Of a DNA stretch of 64,000 nucleotides, positions 8,720-16,359 are shown one piece after another (the first letter of the stretch is position 1; the number at the start of each line of letters is the position of its first letter). Origin of the DNA: Bradyrhizobium sp. BR13661. GTDB taxonomy: Bacteria; Pseudomonadota; Alphaproteobacteria; Rhizobiales; Xanthobacteraceae. The DNA lies in contig NZ_JARXWB010000003.1 of assembly GCF_029892425.1 (NCBI RefSeq), positions 248,001-312,000 of the forward strand. Direction: 5' to 3'. The notes under the pieces are model-generated. The model did not search any database and was not told the DNA's origin. It saw nothing but the letters and a program-made list of their open reading frames with translations. Made by a program: the position numbers and the translations under genes.

Positions 8720-8979
8720 GCCACGTCCGCAACACCGGGGCGATGCAGGCGAGCCAGCGATGCGGCGCCACCACGCGCAGCGGCGCGCCCTGCCGGGCAC
8801 CGGCCCTGCGCGGCAAGGTTCGCTGCCGCATGCATGGCGGGGCCCGGCGATCGGGCGCGCCGAAGGGAAACCGGAATGCGCGCAAGCACGGCCTGTTCAC
8901 GCAAGCGGCCATCGCCGAACGGAGGCAGGTGGGACTTTTGCTCGAGCAGGCGCAAGAGCTGCTGGAGAAGATGACGTGA
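8716..8979 (+). CDS. Small basic HGG-motif protein
   Basis: An 87-residue, very basic protein. CGATTRSGAPCRAPAL followed by CRMHGGARRSGAPKGNRNAR and KHG is a recognisable signature with paired Cys/His residues (CGATTRSGAPC ... CRMHGG) that could bind zinc. The GAPKGNxNAxKHG tail recurs in small bacterial and phage proteins of unknown role. It overlaps the upstream gene by ATGA and is presumably made together with it. DNA or RNA binding is plausible from the charge but not shown. Confidence 0.68.
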   Translation: MSHVRNTGAMQASQRCGATTRSGAPCRAPALRGKVRCRMHGGARRSGAPKGNRNARKHGLFTQAAIAERRQVGLLLEQAQELLEKMT

Positions 8980-9111
8980 TCAGCCACTGAGCCTTACTGC
9001 CCCTCCCCCGACTCCACCACAATTTGCGCGAGCGTGTGAACTATTTCACACGGCCGCCTCGGCTGGTCTCGCTAGCTTGGGCCGGTCTCGGTGAAACAGG
9101 CGGAGGGTGTC

Positions 9112-12100
9112 ATGGAGGCATTGAACCTTTCACAGGTGCTTTGGGAGGAGCGACGCGCGCTCGCAGGCGCAGCTCTGGAGTTCGAGCGAAACGGCAACGG
9201 CTCGCCAAAGCAACCAGAGCCGCCGAAGCAGTCAGACCTGCCAAAGCCGACACCCACGACCTCGTCGAAAGCGGCTTATCTCATCACCAACCCACCGCCC
9301 AAAATCCCGCCGCCGACCGCCGCGGTCCCCGACGATCTCCTGAAAGTCTACCGGGCACTGAACGCCGACGATCGCTGGGCTCTGTGCCTGTCCGGCGGCG
9401 GGATCCGTAGCGCGTCGTTCGCGCTCGGCATCCTGCAGAGAATTGCGGCGCTGAGGCTCGCGTCAAAACGCCCAGGCGAGGAAGCCGGCTCGGCTCTGAC
9501 ACAGTTCGAGTATCTGTCGACCGTATCTGGAGGTGGTTATATCGGCAGCTGGCTGTCCGCCTGGCTCTGCCGGGAGCGCAAGGCAGGTGCCCCGAATCCC
9601 GTGGTTTCGGCACTCAACGAGCGGTGCACCGTCGGTCAAGTCAGGGATCACGAGGAAGCAGAGCCGGTTTCCAACCTCCGGCGCAACTCCCACTTCCTTG
9701 CTCCAAGCTTCTCGTCGATCTCTCCCGACCTATGGAGTGATGTTGCGGGCGTCCTGCGCAACCTGTTTCTGAACTGGGTCCTGCTCGTCCCGCCGATGAT
9801 CCTTGCGGTGCTCGTCACCAAAGCACTCTCCTTTGCCGTCATCGACGCCCACAAGATCACAACCGATAATACGTCGGGCTGGTTTCTGGGTCTGATGATC
9901 GTACCGACCCTCTGCTTCCTGATGTCCCTGTCATTCTCCGCCGCGAACCGTCCCGCGCGCGGATGCATCAATGTGCCGCAGCCGCGGTTCCTCCTTTGCG
10001 ATCTCGCCCCCTTCCTCATCGGGGCGGCCTTGCTGGTTTTCGTGCTGCAAAGCGAATACGGCCTGTCGACCCTTACGAGGGTGACCGATACCCTCGGATT
10101 CAAATTCGGCACGCAGGACAAAGGAGCTCAATTCTACGTCCACGTGGTCATGCGCGGGGCTATCCTTGGCGTTTTGTTCTTCTTCTTGTCCTGGGTGCTG
10201 GCGCGCGCGTGGCCGTTTGTTTTTGGAAGGTCGGCCCAGCAATCGCTCGCGAACCGTCCCAAACATCCATGGATCGATCTTTTCGCCTGGTGCGTCGCCG
10301 GCGCGGCTTTTGGCCTGCTGAGCGCGACAGGACTCGCCTTGCTCTGGTATTACAGCCCACCGGGCGCCGACGCCGCGGCAGCGCGCTTTGCCTGCGTGCT
10401 CGGGCTGCCCTGGATCGTGCTGGCGCGCATCGTCGCCGACGTCATCTATATCTCGTTTGCCGAATTCCTGTCCGAGGTCGACGTGGGCCTCGAATTCCAG
10501 GCGCGCTCGAGCGGCTTCTTCACCCTGGCCTATATCGGCTGGCTGCTGTGGTTCGGACTCGTGCTCGGCGCACCGCCTGCCGCAGAATTGATCAAGAGCC
10601 ATCTTGGCGCCGCATCCGTCCCCTCGCTGGCGGCCGGCGGAGGACTTTCCGGACTGATTTCCGTCGTCCTGGGCGCGAGCTCAAAGACCAAGGCCGCCGC
10701 CGAACAGGTGTCGGGCCTTCGTCAATATCTCAGCCTCAACACGATCGCAGCGATCGCAGCCGCCATTTTCGCAGCCTCCCTGGTCGCTCTGCTGTCCATC
10801 GGCTGGGACACGGCTTTCAGCGCGTTCGAAGCCGGCGCCGATCATATGCCCTGGGACATCGTGCTCTGGGCCGGAGTCTTGCTCGTGCTGCTGATCACCG
10901 CAGCCTCCCTCGTGCTCAGCATCAACCGCTACTCGCTCCATAGCATTTACCGGAATCGCCTGGTGCGCGCCTTCCTGGGAGCTTCACGCCGCGAGAGAGA
11001 CCGCGACAAGACCAAGAATGCCTTTACCGATTTCGACAGCAGCGACAGCCCGTATCTGCACGAGCTGTGGGAGCACGACGTTCAACCGCGAGGCGCGCAT
11101 TGGAAGCCGTTCCACGTCATCAACGCGGCGCTCAACCTCGTGTCATCCAAGAACCTGGCATGGCAGGAACGGATGGCAGCGCCGTTCACGTTCTCGCCTC
11201 TGCATTGCGGCAGCGGCAGCGCGGTATTTTCCGATGGCGCGTATCGCACGACCTATGCCACGGCCACGCAGCCGCATCCTTACGGCGGACCGCCGCTTGG
11301 CCTGACGGTCGGGACCGCCATGGCGATCTCGGGCGCTGCCGTCAGCCCGAGCATGGGTTACAATTCATCGCCAGGCGTCGCCTTCCTGATGGCGCTGTTC
11401 AACGTGCGCCTCGGCTGGTGGCTGGCCAACCCGCGCGGCGACAATACCGACTACGCAAGGACCAAGCCGCGGTTCGCGCTCCGGCCGTTCTTCATGGAGA
11501 TGTTCGGTCTGACCAGCGAGACCGAGCGCTGGGTCTACCTGACCGACGGCGGGCATTTTGAAAATCTCGGTCTCTACGAAATGGTTCGCCGGCGCTGCCG
11601 CGTGATCGTGGTCAGCGACGCCGGCTGCGATCCCGACTACTCCTTCGACGACCTCGGAAATGCGCTCCGCAAGATATGGATCGATCTCGGCGTGCGGATC
11701 GACCTGCACGGCCTCGACCTCCTGAAGAAGCGCTTCAAGGAACGCCCGACCCCGGCTGAGCAAGCGCCGTACTGGGCGGTCGGCGATATTCTCTATAGCG
11801 ATGCCGATGGCGGCCAATCGCAGGACGGCCTGCTGCTGTATTTCAAGTCCGGCCTGCACGGCACCGAGCCCATGGGGGTCCTCAGCTATGCAATCGCCCA
11901 CAAGACCTTCCCGCACGAATCGACGCTGAACCAGTTTTTCTCGGAATCGCAATTCGAGAGCTACCGCGCACTCGGTTACGAGATCGCTGACCGCGCGTTC
12001 AAATCCGTAGAGGGAGTTTCGGACGACGCGACGAGCGGACCGCTCCCCACGTTCCTTTCGATCGTGGAGAAGCTCAAGGAGAAGTTGAAGAAAGAACTGG

Positions 12101-12186
12101 AGCCAGACGAAGCCAAACGCACCTGTTGTCGTACTGCCGGGATAACAGAATCGTCCCTTCCACACTCAACAAGTGCTGGGAAGTGA
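9112..12186 (+). CDS. Large patatin-like phospholipase with internal membrane segments
   Basis: About 1024 residues. ATG 9112 is preferred over GTG 9091 because GGAGGG sits at 9102-9107. An N-terminal patatin half carries the oxyanion loop LCLSGGGIRSASFALG and the nucleophile elbow STVSGGGYIGSW. The middle of the protein (about 200-630) is a series of hydrophobic helices. The C-terminal part restores the catalytic Asp (YLTDGGHFENLGLYE), so the lipase fold is split by a membrane region. Predicted role: membrane lipid acyl hydrolase. The last codons (HSTSAGK and stop) lie inside a 58-bp repeat shared with the response-regulator locus at 14.55 kb, so the C terminus may have been remodelled. Confidence 0.85.
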   Translation: MEALNLSQVLWEERRALAGAALEFERNGNGSPKQPEPPKQSDLPKPTPTTSSKAAYLITNPPPKIPPPTAAVPDDLLKVYRALNADDRWALCLSGGGIRSASFALGILQRIAALRLASKRPGEEAGSALTQFEYLSTVSGGGYIGSWLSAWLCRERKAGAPNPVVSALNERCTVGQVRDHEEAEPVSNLRRNSHFLAPSFSSISPDLWSDVAGVLRNLFLNWVLLVPPMILAVLVTKALSFAVIDAHKITTDNTSGWFLGLMIVPTLCFLMSLSFSAANRPARGCINVPQPRFLLCDLAPFLIGAALLVFVLQSEYGLSTLTRVTDTLGFKFGTQDKGAQFYVHVVMRGAILGVLFFFLSWVLARAWPFVFGRSAQQSLANRPKHPWIDLFAWCVAGAAFGLLSATGLALLWYYSPPGADAAAARFACVLGLPWIVLARIVADVIYISFAEFLSEVDVGLEFQARSSGFFTLAYIGWLLWFGLVLGAPPAAELIKSHLGAASVPSLAAGGGLSGLISVVLGASSKTKAAAEQVSGLRQYLSLNTIAAIAAAIFAASLVALLSIGWDTAFSAFEAGADHMPWDIVLWAGVLLVLLITAASLVLSINRYSLHSIYRNRLVRAFLGASRRERDRDKTKNAFTDFDSSDSPYLHELWEHDVQPRGAHWKPFHVINAALNLVSSKNLAWQERMAAPFTFSPLHCGSGSAVFSDGAYRTTYATATQPHPYGGPPLGLTVGTAMAISGAAVSPSMGYNSSPGVAFLMALFNVRLGWWLANPRGDNTDYARTKPRFALRPFFMEMFGLTSETERWVYLTDGGHFENLGLYEMVRRRCRVIVVSDAGCDPDYSFDDLGNALRKIWIDLGVRIDLHGLDLLKKRFKERPTPAEQAPYWAVGDILYSDADGGQSQDGLLLYFKSGLHGTEPMGVLSYAIAHKTFPHESTLNQFFSESQFESYRALGYEIADRAFKSVEGVSDDATSGPLPTFLSIVEKLKEKLKKELEPDEAKRTCCRTAGITESSLPHSTSAGK

Positions 12187-12201
12187 AGTGCATTATGGGC
12201 C
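12144..12201 (+). repeat. 58-bp repeat, copy A
   Basis: This segment aligns without gaps to 14552-14609 (constant offset 2408 bp). I count about 47 of 58 identical bases, and 35 of 39 over the right part (12163-12201). The core is AAGTGCTGGGAAGTGAAGTG. Copy A overlaps the 3' end of the large patatin gene and is followed within 60 bp by the convergent exchanger gene. Copy B leads directly into the response-regulator ATG. Confidence 0.8.
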
Positions 12202-12260
12202 GAGCCCGTCGCTCTGGCGCAAGACGAAGCACCCGTCCCACCTGCAGGCACCTCCCGCCC

Positions 12261-13364
12261 CTACACCGGACCATGGGAGCCCGGCGGCACCATATACAGT
12301 GTCATCGCGAAAATGGCGTAGATGCACAGCAGGAGCGCACCGACGAACCAGGCTGAGCGTCCGCCATTGGTGACGAAGGATGCGACGACGGCGGCGATCA
12401 TGACCATGGTCACCGCACCCGGCCAGAATTGCAGGTCCATCGGCTTTGGGCCAGCGACATAGCTGAGCAGCACCAGCACGGGGGCGACGAACAGGGCGAT
12501 CTGGGACGCGCTGCCCAATGCGATGCTGACGCTCATGTCGAGCCTGTCGCGGCGAGCCGCGGAAAATGCAACCGCCATTTCGGCGGCGGCACCGACAAGG
12601 GCAACCACGATGAAGCCGACGAACGCCGGCGTCATGCCGAGGGTCTCGGCCGCCTTCTGCACCGACTCGACGAAGATCTCGCTGACGAGCGCGACCAGCA
12701 CCGTCACCGCCAGCAGTGTCGGAACGGCCACCGCGATCGGCAGCGCCGGCCCGCCCGCCTCGCCGTGCTCGCCACTGGCGAACAGCTCCTTGTGCGTGCG
12801 CAGCGAGAACAGCAGGCTGAGACCGTAGGCAACGATGAGGAGAACGGCCAGCGCCGCACTCAGTCGATGAACCGCGGCCTCCATGCCGGGAAAGTTGAGG
12901 TCCGCCACCGCGGATGGCGACAGCAACGCGATCGTCGCCATCAGCAGCAACGCCGAATGCAGCCGTCCACCCGCACGATTATACTCCTGCACGTGATGCT
13001 TCAGTCCGCCCAGCAGCAGCGATGCCCCCAGCATGAACAGCGCATTGGTGACGATCGCGCCGGCGATCGACGCCTTGACCAGCATGTACTCACCGGCGCG
13101 CAGGGCCGCCACCGCGATGATCAGCTCGGTCAGATTGCCGAGCGTCGCATTCAACAGCCCACCGACGGCGTCTCCCGTCCTTTCGGCAACGGCTTCGGTG
13201 GCGTGGCTGAGCAGGCTAGCGAGCGGAACGATGGCGATCACGGCCAGCACGAACAGGAGTGTGTGCGCTTCCGGCACGACATGCGCGGCGACGATCACCA
13301 CCGGAACGAAAACCAGCAACCACAGCAACGGGCTGTGCCTGACTTCCTCGATCAGTGCGTTCAT
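12261..13364 (-). CDS. cax: Calcium/proton exchanger (CaCA family)
   Basis: A 367-residue polytopic membrane protein with about eleven hydrophobic segments. It has the two inverted CaCA alpha-repeat motifs with their acidic residues: GNLTELIIAVAAL in the first half and VGAAAEMAVAFSAARR in the second. The family exchanges Ca2+ (or Na+/K+ in ChaA) for protons across the inner membrane. It is the last gene of a minus-strand run: FixK-like regulator, 86-aa protein, exchanger. A FixK-type box (TTGATCTACCTCAA, 13411-13424) sits about 50 bp before its ATG, suggesting oxygen-responsive or FixK-dependent control. Confidence 0.88.
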   Translation of the reverse strand: MNALIEEVRHSPLLWLLVFVPVVIVAAHVVPEAHTLLFVLAVIAIVPLASLLSHATEAVAERTGDAVGGLLNATLGNLTELIIAVAALRAGEYMLVKASIAGAIVTNALFMLGASLLLGGLKHHVQEYNRAGGRLHSALLLMATIALLSPSAVADLNFPGMEAAVHRLSAALAVLLIVAYGLSLLFSLRTHKELFASGEHGEAGGPALPIAVAVPTLLAVTVLVALVSEIFVESVQKAAETLGMTPAFVGFIVVALVGAAAEMAVAFSAARRDRLDMSVSIALGSASQIALFVAPVLVLLSYVAGPKPMDLQFWPGAVTMVMIAAVVASFVTNGGRSAWFVGALLLCIYAIFAMTLYMVPPGSHGPV

Positions 13365-13410
13365 GATGCATCTCCCCGACCCGAGCGTGGCGTCGGCGAT
13401 CGGCCGGTTA

Positions 13411-13424
13411 TTGATCTACCTCAA
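13411..13424 (-). promoter_or_regulatory. FixK/FNR-type box upstream of the exchanger gene
   Basis: TTGATCTACCTCAA matches TTGA-N6-TCAA exactly. It is centred about 54 bp upstream of the exchanger ATG and overlaps the stop codon of the preceding 86-aa gene. It could be bound by the FixK-like protein encoded 300 bp away. Confidence 0.6.
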
Positions 13425-13681
13425 CAGGCCGTGCCGGGCGGCGGCACCCTTCCGCGCCCCTCACCCGGTTCGAGCTGCTCGACCGCCATCCTGCAAATCT
13501 GCCCGGGGTCGCGAACGCCGGCATTGGCGATCTCGATGATCCGCCTTGCGACAATCTCGGAAACGGGATCATCGCGGTCGACAAGATTCAGCGCGCGAAG
13601 GGTCTTGCCGTAAGCGATGTTGAGTTGCGCGACCGTCTCTGGCGGCACCGAGGAGCCACGCAACAATCGACGAAGCGTCAT
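13421..13681 (-). CDS. Small conserved hypothetical protein, 86 aa
   Basis: An 86-residue soluble protein (MTLRRLLRGSSVPPETVAQL at the N terminus). A helical middle (LRALNLVDRDDPVSEIVARRIIEIANAG) continues into VRDPGQICRMAVEQL. I recognise it only as a type of small protein that recurs in Bradyrhizobium; no function is known to me. It lies between the FixK-like gene (about 50 bp upstream) and the exchanger on the same strand, so it is probably co-transcribed with the regulator. Confidence 0.65.
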   Translation of the reverse strand: MTLRRLLRGSSVPPETVAQLNIAYGKTLRALNLVDRDDPVSEIVARRIIEIANAGVRDPGQICRMAVEQLEPGEGRGRVPPPGTAC

Positions 13682-13731
13682 TTTGCCATCCTCCCCCTCG
13701 GACGTGGACCGCGCCGCTCGCGCTGAGCGCG

Positions 13732-14397
13732 TCAGCCGTCCAGTTCGACCAGTCCGTCGCGGTCGAGCAACTCGATCGATCGCTGGGTCGTCCCTTCGAA
13801 CCGCAGCAATTCCCTGTCCCGCAGGATCGAAAGGGTTCGCGAGACGGTCTCCAGGGTCAGTCCGAGATAGTCCGCGATGTCGCGGCGGCTCATCGGCAAT
13901 GTCAGCCTGTCGGGATGACCCAGCCGCTCGTCCATCTCGACAAGGAACGCGGACACCTTTTCGAGCGACGTCTTGCGGCCCAGCAAAAGCATGTGGCTCT
14001 CGGCATGCCGGAGATTTTGAGTGACCATGCCGATCAGCGCCTTGGTGCTGATCTCATGGCCCGAAAGCGCCTCCAGCAAGCTGCTACGCTTGATGATACG
14101 AACGTCCGTCTGGACGACAGCATCCGCAGTGAACCGGTGAGTTGGGCCATTTTCGAAGCCGAACATGTCACCCGGCACGTGAAACGCGTTGATCTGCCGG
14201 CGTCCATCCATCAGCAGCTTGTAAGTCCGCACGGTACCGGAGGTAATTTGGTAGACGTATTCCGCCTCTTCGCCCTCGCCGAAAATCTCGGCCCCCCTCC
14301 GATACCGGAACTCGCTCGCGAAGACGCGCTCGCCCGCGAGCTCTGCCAGATGTCCGTCAATCGGACGGTCGCTCGCCCTGTTGGTTCTCACCAGCAT
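13732..14397 (-). CDS. Crp/Fnr family transcriptional regulator, FixK type
   Basis: A 221-residue regulator. An N-terminal cyclic-nucleotide-like beta-roll (about 25-120) is followed by a long dimer helix and a winged HTH at 169-190 (MSRRDIADYLGLTLETVSRT). Glu183, Ser186 and Arg187 are the FNR-type base-contacting residues. There is no cysteine in the whole protein, so it is not an oxygen-sensing FNR or FnrN. It fits the FixK class, whose activity is set by its expression. A FixK-type box (14449-14462) lies about 52 bp before the ATG, suggesting autoregulation or control by another FixK. The direct targets probably include the downstream exchanger. Confidence 0.88.
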   Translation of the reverse strand: MLVRTNRASDRPIDGHLAELAGERVFASEFRYRRGAEIFGEGEEAEYVYQITSGTVRTYKLLMDGRRQINAFHVPGDMFGFENGPTHRFTADAVVQTDVRIIKRSSLLEALSGHEISTKALIGMVTQNLRHAESHMLLLGRKTSLEKVSAFLVEMDERLGHPDRLTLPMSRRDIADYLGLTLETVSRTLSILRDRELLRFEGTTQRSIELLDRDGLVELDG

Positions 14398-14448
14398 TTT
14401 TGTTCCTCCCGACGTTGTCGCATCCTAGCTCCGGGAAAAACAGGCAGG

Positions 14449-14462
14449 TTGATCCAGCGCAA
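14449..14462 (-). promoter_or_regulatory. FixK-type box upstream of the FixK-like gene
   Basis: TTGATCCAGCGCAA fits the FixK pattern TTG(A/C)-N6-(T/G)CAA. It is centred about 58 bp before the regulator ATG (14397), close to the distance of the other box from the exchanger start. Confidence 0.55.
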
Positions 14463-14551
14463 TTTGAACATAGGGTCGCGGCGAGACTGGAGAGAGCGAA
14501 CACCGTGCGGCGTGCACGCGAGCCGTGCAGCCCCAAGTACACTCCACCGGG

Positions 14552-14609
14552 AACAGAACAGCCCCCCTCGCACTTAACAAATGCTGGGAAGTGAGGTGCA
14601 TCATGGGCC
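14552..14609 (+). repeat. 58-bp repeat, copy B (leader of the response regulator)
   Basis: The partner of 12144-12201. In the + frame both copies encode LNKCWEV, then K or R, then CIMG; of the four differences in the well-conserved part, three are synonymous and one is Lys/Arg. On the other strand both encode MHxTSQHLLS. The copy ends on the ATG of the response regulator (14603), so it is either a conserved leader or an N-terminal extension of that protein. Confidence 0.78.
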
Positions 14610-14959
14610 AATCAAAGCCGATCAGGCCGACCGCGATCGTCGTCGAAGATGATGACATCCAACGCGAGATGCTGACGCTGCTGCTCGAAGAGAGCGATTT
14701 CGAGGTGCTACAGTGCGAGGATGCCGAGACCGCGGCCCTGGCGCTGAAGATGAAGCACCCGACATTGATGGTCACCGACATCAATCTGGTCGGGGAGATG
14801 GACGGCGTGGATCTCGCGCACTATGCTAAGCAGCACAACGCCGACATGCGGATTATCGTCATCTCGGGCCGTCCGCTGCCGCGGCCGTTGCCACCTGGCG
14901 CAAAGTTCTTCAACAAACCCGTCTACCCGACTGCGCTTCTGGCCGAAGCCCTCCAATAA
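14603..14959 (+). CDS. Single-domain response regulator (CheY-like receiver)
   Basis: A 118-residue receiver domain. The acidic pocket is Asp16/Asp17 (VVEDDD), the phospho-acceptor Asp59 (VTDINL) and Lys105 (FFNKPVYP). There is no output domain. Such proteins act as phosphate shuttles or bind partners directly. The frame extends upstream to 14525 through a conserved LNKCWEVRCIMG segment shared with the repeat at 12.15 kb, so translation may begin earlier than 14603. No histidine kinase lies next to it. About 200 bp upstream, on the other strand, is the FixK-like gene. Confidence 0.85.
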   Translation: MGQSKPIRPTAIVVEDDDIQREMLTLLLEESDFEVLQCEDAETAALALKMKHPTLMVTDINLVGEMDGVDLAHYAKQHNADMRIIVISGRPLPRPLPPGAKFFNKPVYPTALLAEALQ

Positions 14960-15206
14960 ACTGTCTTCCGGCTGTCGTCTCGCCCGTTGATGAGCGTGCG
15001 ATCGTCCGCTCCGCGCCCATCTCGTTGTTCAATGCGGGCTCGCGATGGAACAGTCGAGCGCATTTAGCGCAGCAATTCCAGCGCGAGGAACTTCCAATAG
15101 AACGGCGGCTTACGGCTTATGTTTGCGGCAGCGCCGGACGCGCGGGCATCCCATTTGCGACTGCGCATGTCACTTATCGGAAGCTTTAGGCTTTGGCGCC
15201 ATCCTT
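14960..15206. other. Intergenic region between the receiver gene and the terminator
   Basis: About 250 bp without a convincing gene. A 67-codon frame at 15045-15248 runs into the terminator hairpin and is not credible as a protein. Nothing else was recognised. Confidence 0.4.
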
Positions 15207-15234
15207 AAAAAAGGCCCCGCTGTGCGGGGCCTTT
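15207..15234 (-). terminator. Rho-independent terminator for the minus-strand stress-protein operon
   Basis: GGCCCCGC / GCGGGGCC form a GC-rich stem with a TGT loop. On the minus strand the hairpin is followed by a run of T, about 25-50 bp after the stop of the gene at 15256. Confidence 0.85.
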
Positions 15235-15255
15235 GTCTTCGACACTGACGGCGGC

Positions 15256-15882
15256 TTAACGTCGCACACCCGTCCCGTAAAGCTCGCGCTCGCGGCCGAT
15301 ATCCTCCGGAGACAACGGCGGGCTTGCCGCATCGAAGTCGTTCCAGCCGGTCTTCTGCCAAGCTGAGCTGCGCTCCTGAAGGTTGACGGAGCTCTCCTGG
15401 AGAAGGGCATCGAGACGTGCGCGATCGCTTTCGGGCACCTTCGCAGTCACGAGCGTACCACCGCGACGAACGCCTTCCGCATAGCGCGAAGCATCTTCCT
15501 TCGAGACGCCGGCTTCGGTGAGCGCGCCGACGATGCCGCCCGTGGCCGCGCCGGCGGCCGCACCAACCGCCGTAGCGGCAAGCCATCCCGCAGCCACGAC
15601 CGGCCCGAGGCCCGGAATGGCAAGGAGACCCAGACCAGCGAGGAGGCCCGCCGCGCCGCCGAGTCCGGCGCCGATACCGGCACCCTTACCGGCCCCTTCG
15701 GCCCGGTCGTCCACGCCGTCGCGGTCGCGGTCAACCTTGCCGCTCTTTGAACCGTACCAATTGTCGGAATTGTTGGCGACGATGCTGATATCGCTATGCG
15801 GCACGCCAGCGCTCTCGAGCCGGCCGACGGCCCGCTCCGCGTCGGAGTAATTATCGTAGAGGCGAGAAATGGTGGTTGTCAT
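15256..15882 (-). CDS. General stress protein-like protein with glycine-zipper membrane segment
   Basis: A 208-residue protein. The N terminus TTISRLYDNYSDAERAVGRL followed by GVPHSDISIVAN is the ferredoxin-like unit of the YflT/GSP17M-type stress proteins (a small domain predicting ligand or partner binding). A short charged stretch (DRDRDGVDD) precedes a long Gly/Ala-rich region (about 65-125: GKGAGIGAGLGGAAGLLAGLG and more) that resembles a glycine-zipper membrane insert. It then returns to a second domain half (EAGVSKEDASRYAEGVRRGG). It is 12 bp downstream of the small secreted protein gene and shares its transcript, ending at the terminator at 15.2 kb. A stress or envelope role is inferred. 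Confidence 0.75.
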   Translation of the reverse strand: MTTTISRLYDNYSDAERAVGRLESAGVPHSDISIVANNSDNWYGSKSGKVDRDRDGVDDRAEGAGKGAGIGAGLGGAAGLLAGLGLLAIPGLGPVVAAGWLAATAVGAAAGAATGGIVGALTEAGVSKEDASRYAEGVRRGGTLVTAKVPESDRARLDALLQESSVNLQERSSAWQKTGWNDFDAASPPLSPEDIGRERELYGTGVRR

Positions 15883-15894
15883 GCTATCTGCTCC

Positions 15895-16215
15895 TTATTT
15901 CGTGGAATTGACGTTGCCTTGGAAATCGACGCTGACGTCGGTCTTCGTGCCGGCCTTGTCGGCCTTGCCGCGCCAGACGCCTTCGTTGTCCTTCTGCAGG
16001 CCGGAGACGTTGGAATATCCCGCCCCCTCGATCCGCGATTTCGCCTGGCCCTCGGTGAAGCTGTTGCGGCCCGAAACCGGAGCGTTCGAATTGTTCTGAT
16101 CCGAGCTGTTGACGGCATTGTTGCCCGGCCCGCTTTGTGCGGGCTGCGACTGGGCGCCCGCGGGCGCCGACGCGAGCAGCAACAAGGTTGCGGCCAGCAA
16201 AGCTATACGTGACAT
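15895..16215 (-). CDS. Small secreted protein of unknown function
   Basis: About 106 residues from ATG 16215, which has GGAG a few bases upstream. The open frame continues to 16296, but the added residues precede the signal peptide and are unlikely to be used. A signal peptide (MSRIALLAATLLLLASAPAG, cleavage near AGA-QS) is followed by a low-complexity Asn/Ser/Gln stretch. A small domain follows: FTEGQAKSRIEGAGYSNVSG and KDNEGVWRGKADKAGTK with a VSVDFQGNV end, reminiscent of PepSY-like or BON-like beta-alpha units. It is the first gene of a two-gene operon with the stress protein. Confidence 0.72.
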   Translation of the reverse strand: MSRIALLAATLLLLASAPAGAQSQPAQSGPGNNAVNSSDQNNSNAPVSGRNSFTEGQAKSRIEGAGYSNVSGLQKDNEGVWRGKADKAGTKTDVSVDFQGNVNSTK

Positions 16216-16359
16216 GTCGTGGTCTCCTGCAAATGATTGTGCCGGCGACAACAATCGGGGATCGGATTGGTTGCTAGCGCCATTTCCCTTCTCCAACTAT
16301 TGGCACAAACGTTCCGATCGTGTAACGGCACGAAAAACCTTGCCGGGGACGGAACGCCG

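Noticed and set aside
12126-12356. 76-codon open frame starting in repeat copy A
   Set aside because: Beyond the shared LNKCWEVKCIMG segment it runs into the antisense of the exchanger gene and shows no further similarity to the response regulator.
12429-13613. 394-codon open frame on the plus strand
   Set aside because: Antisense of the exchanger and the 86-aa gene; Gln/Arg/His-rich shadow.
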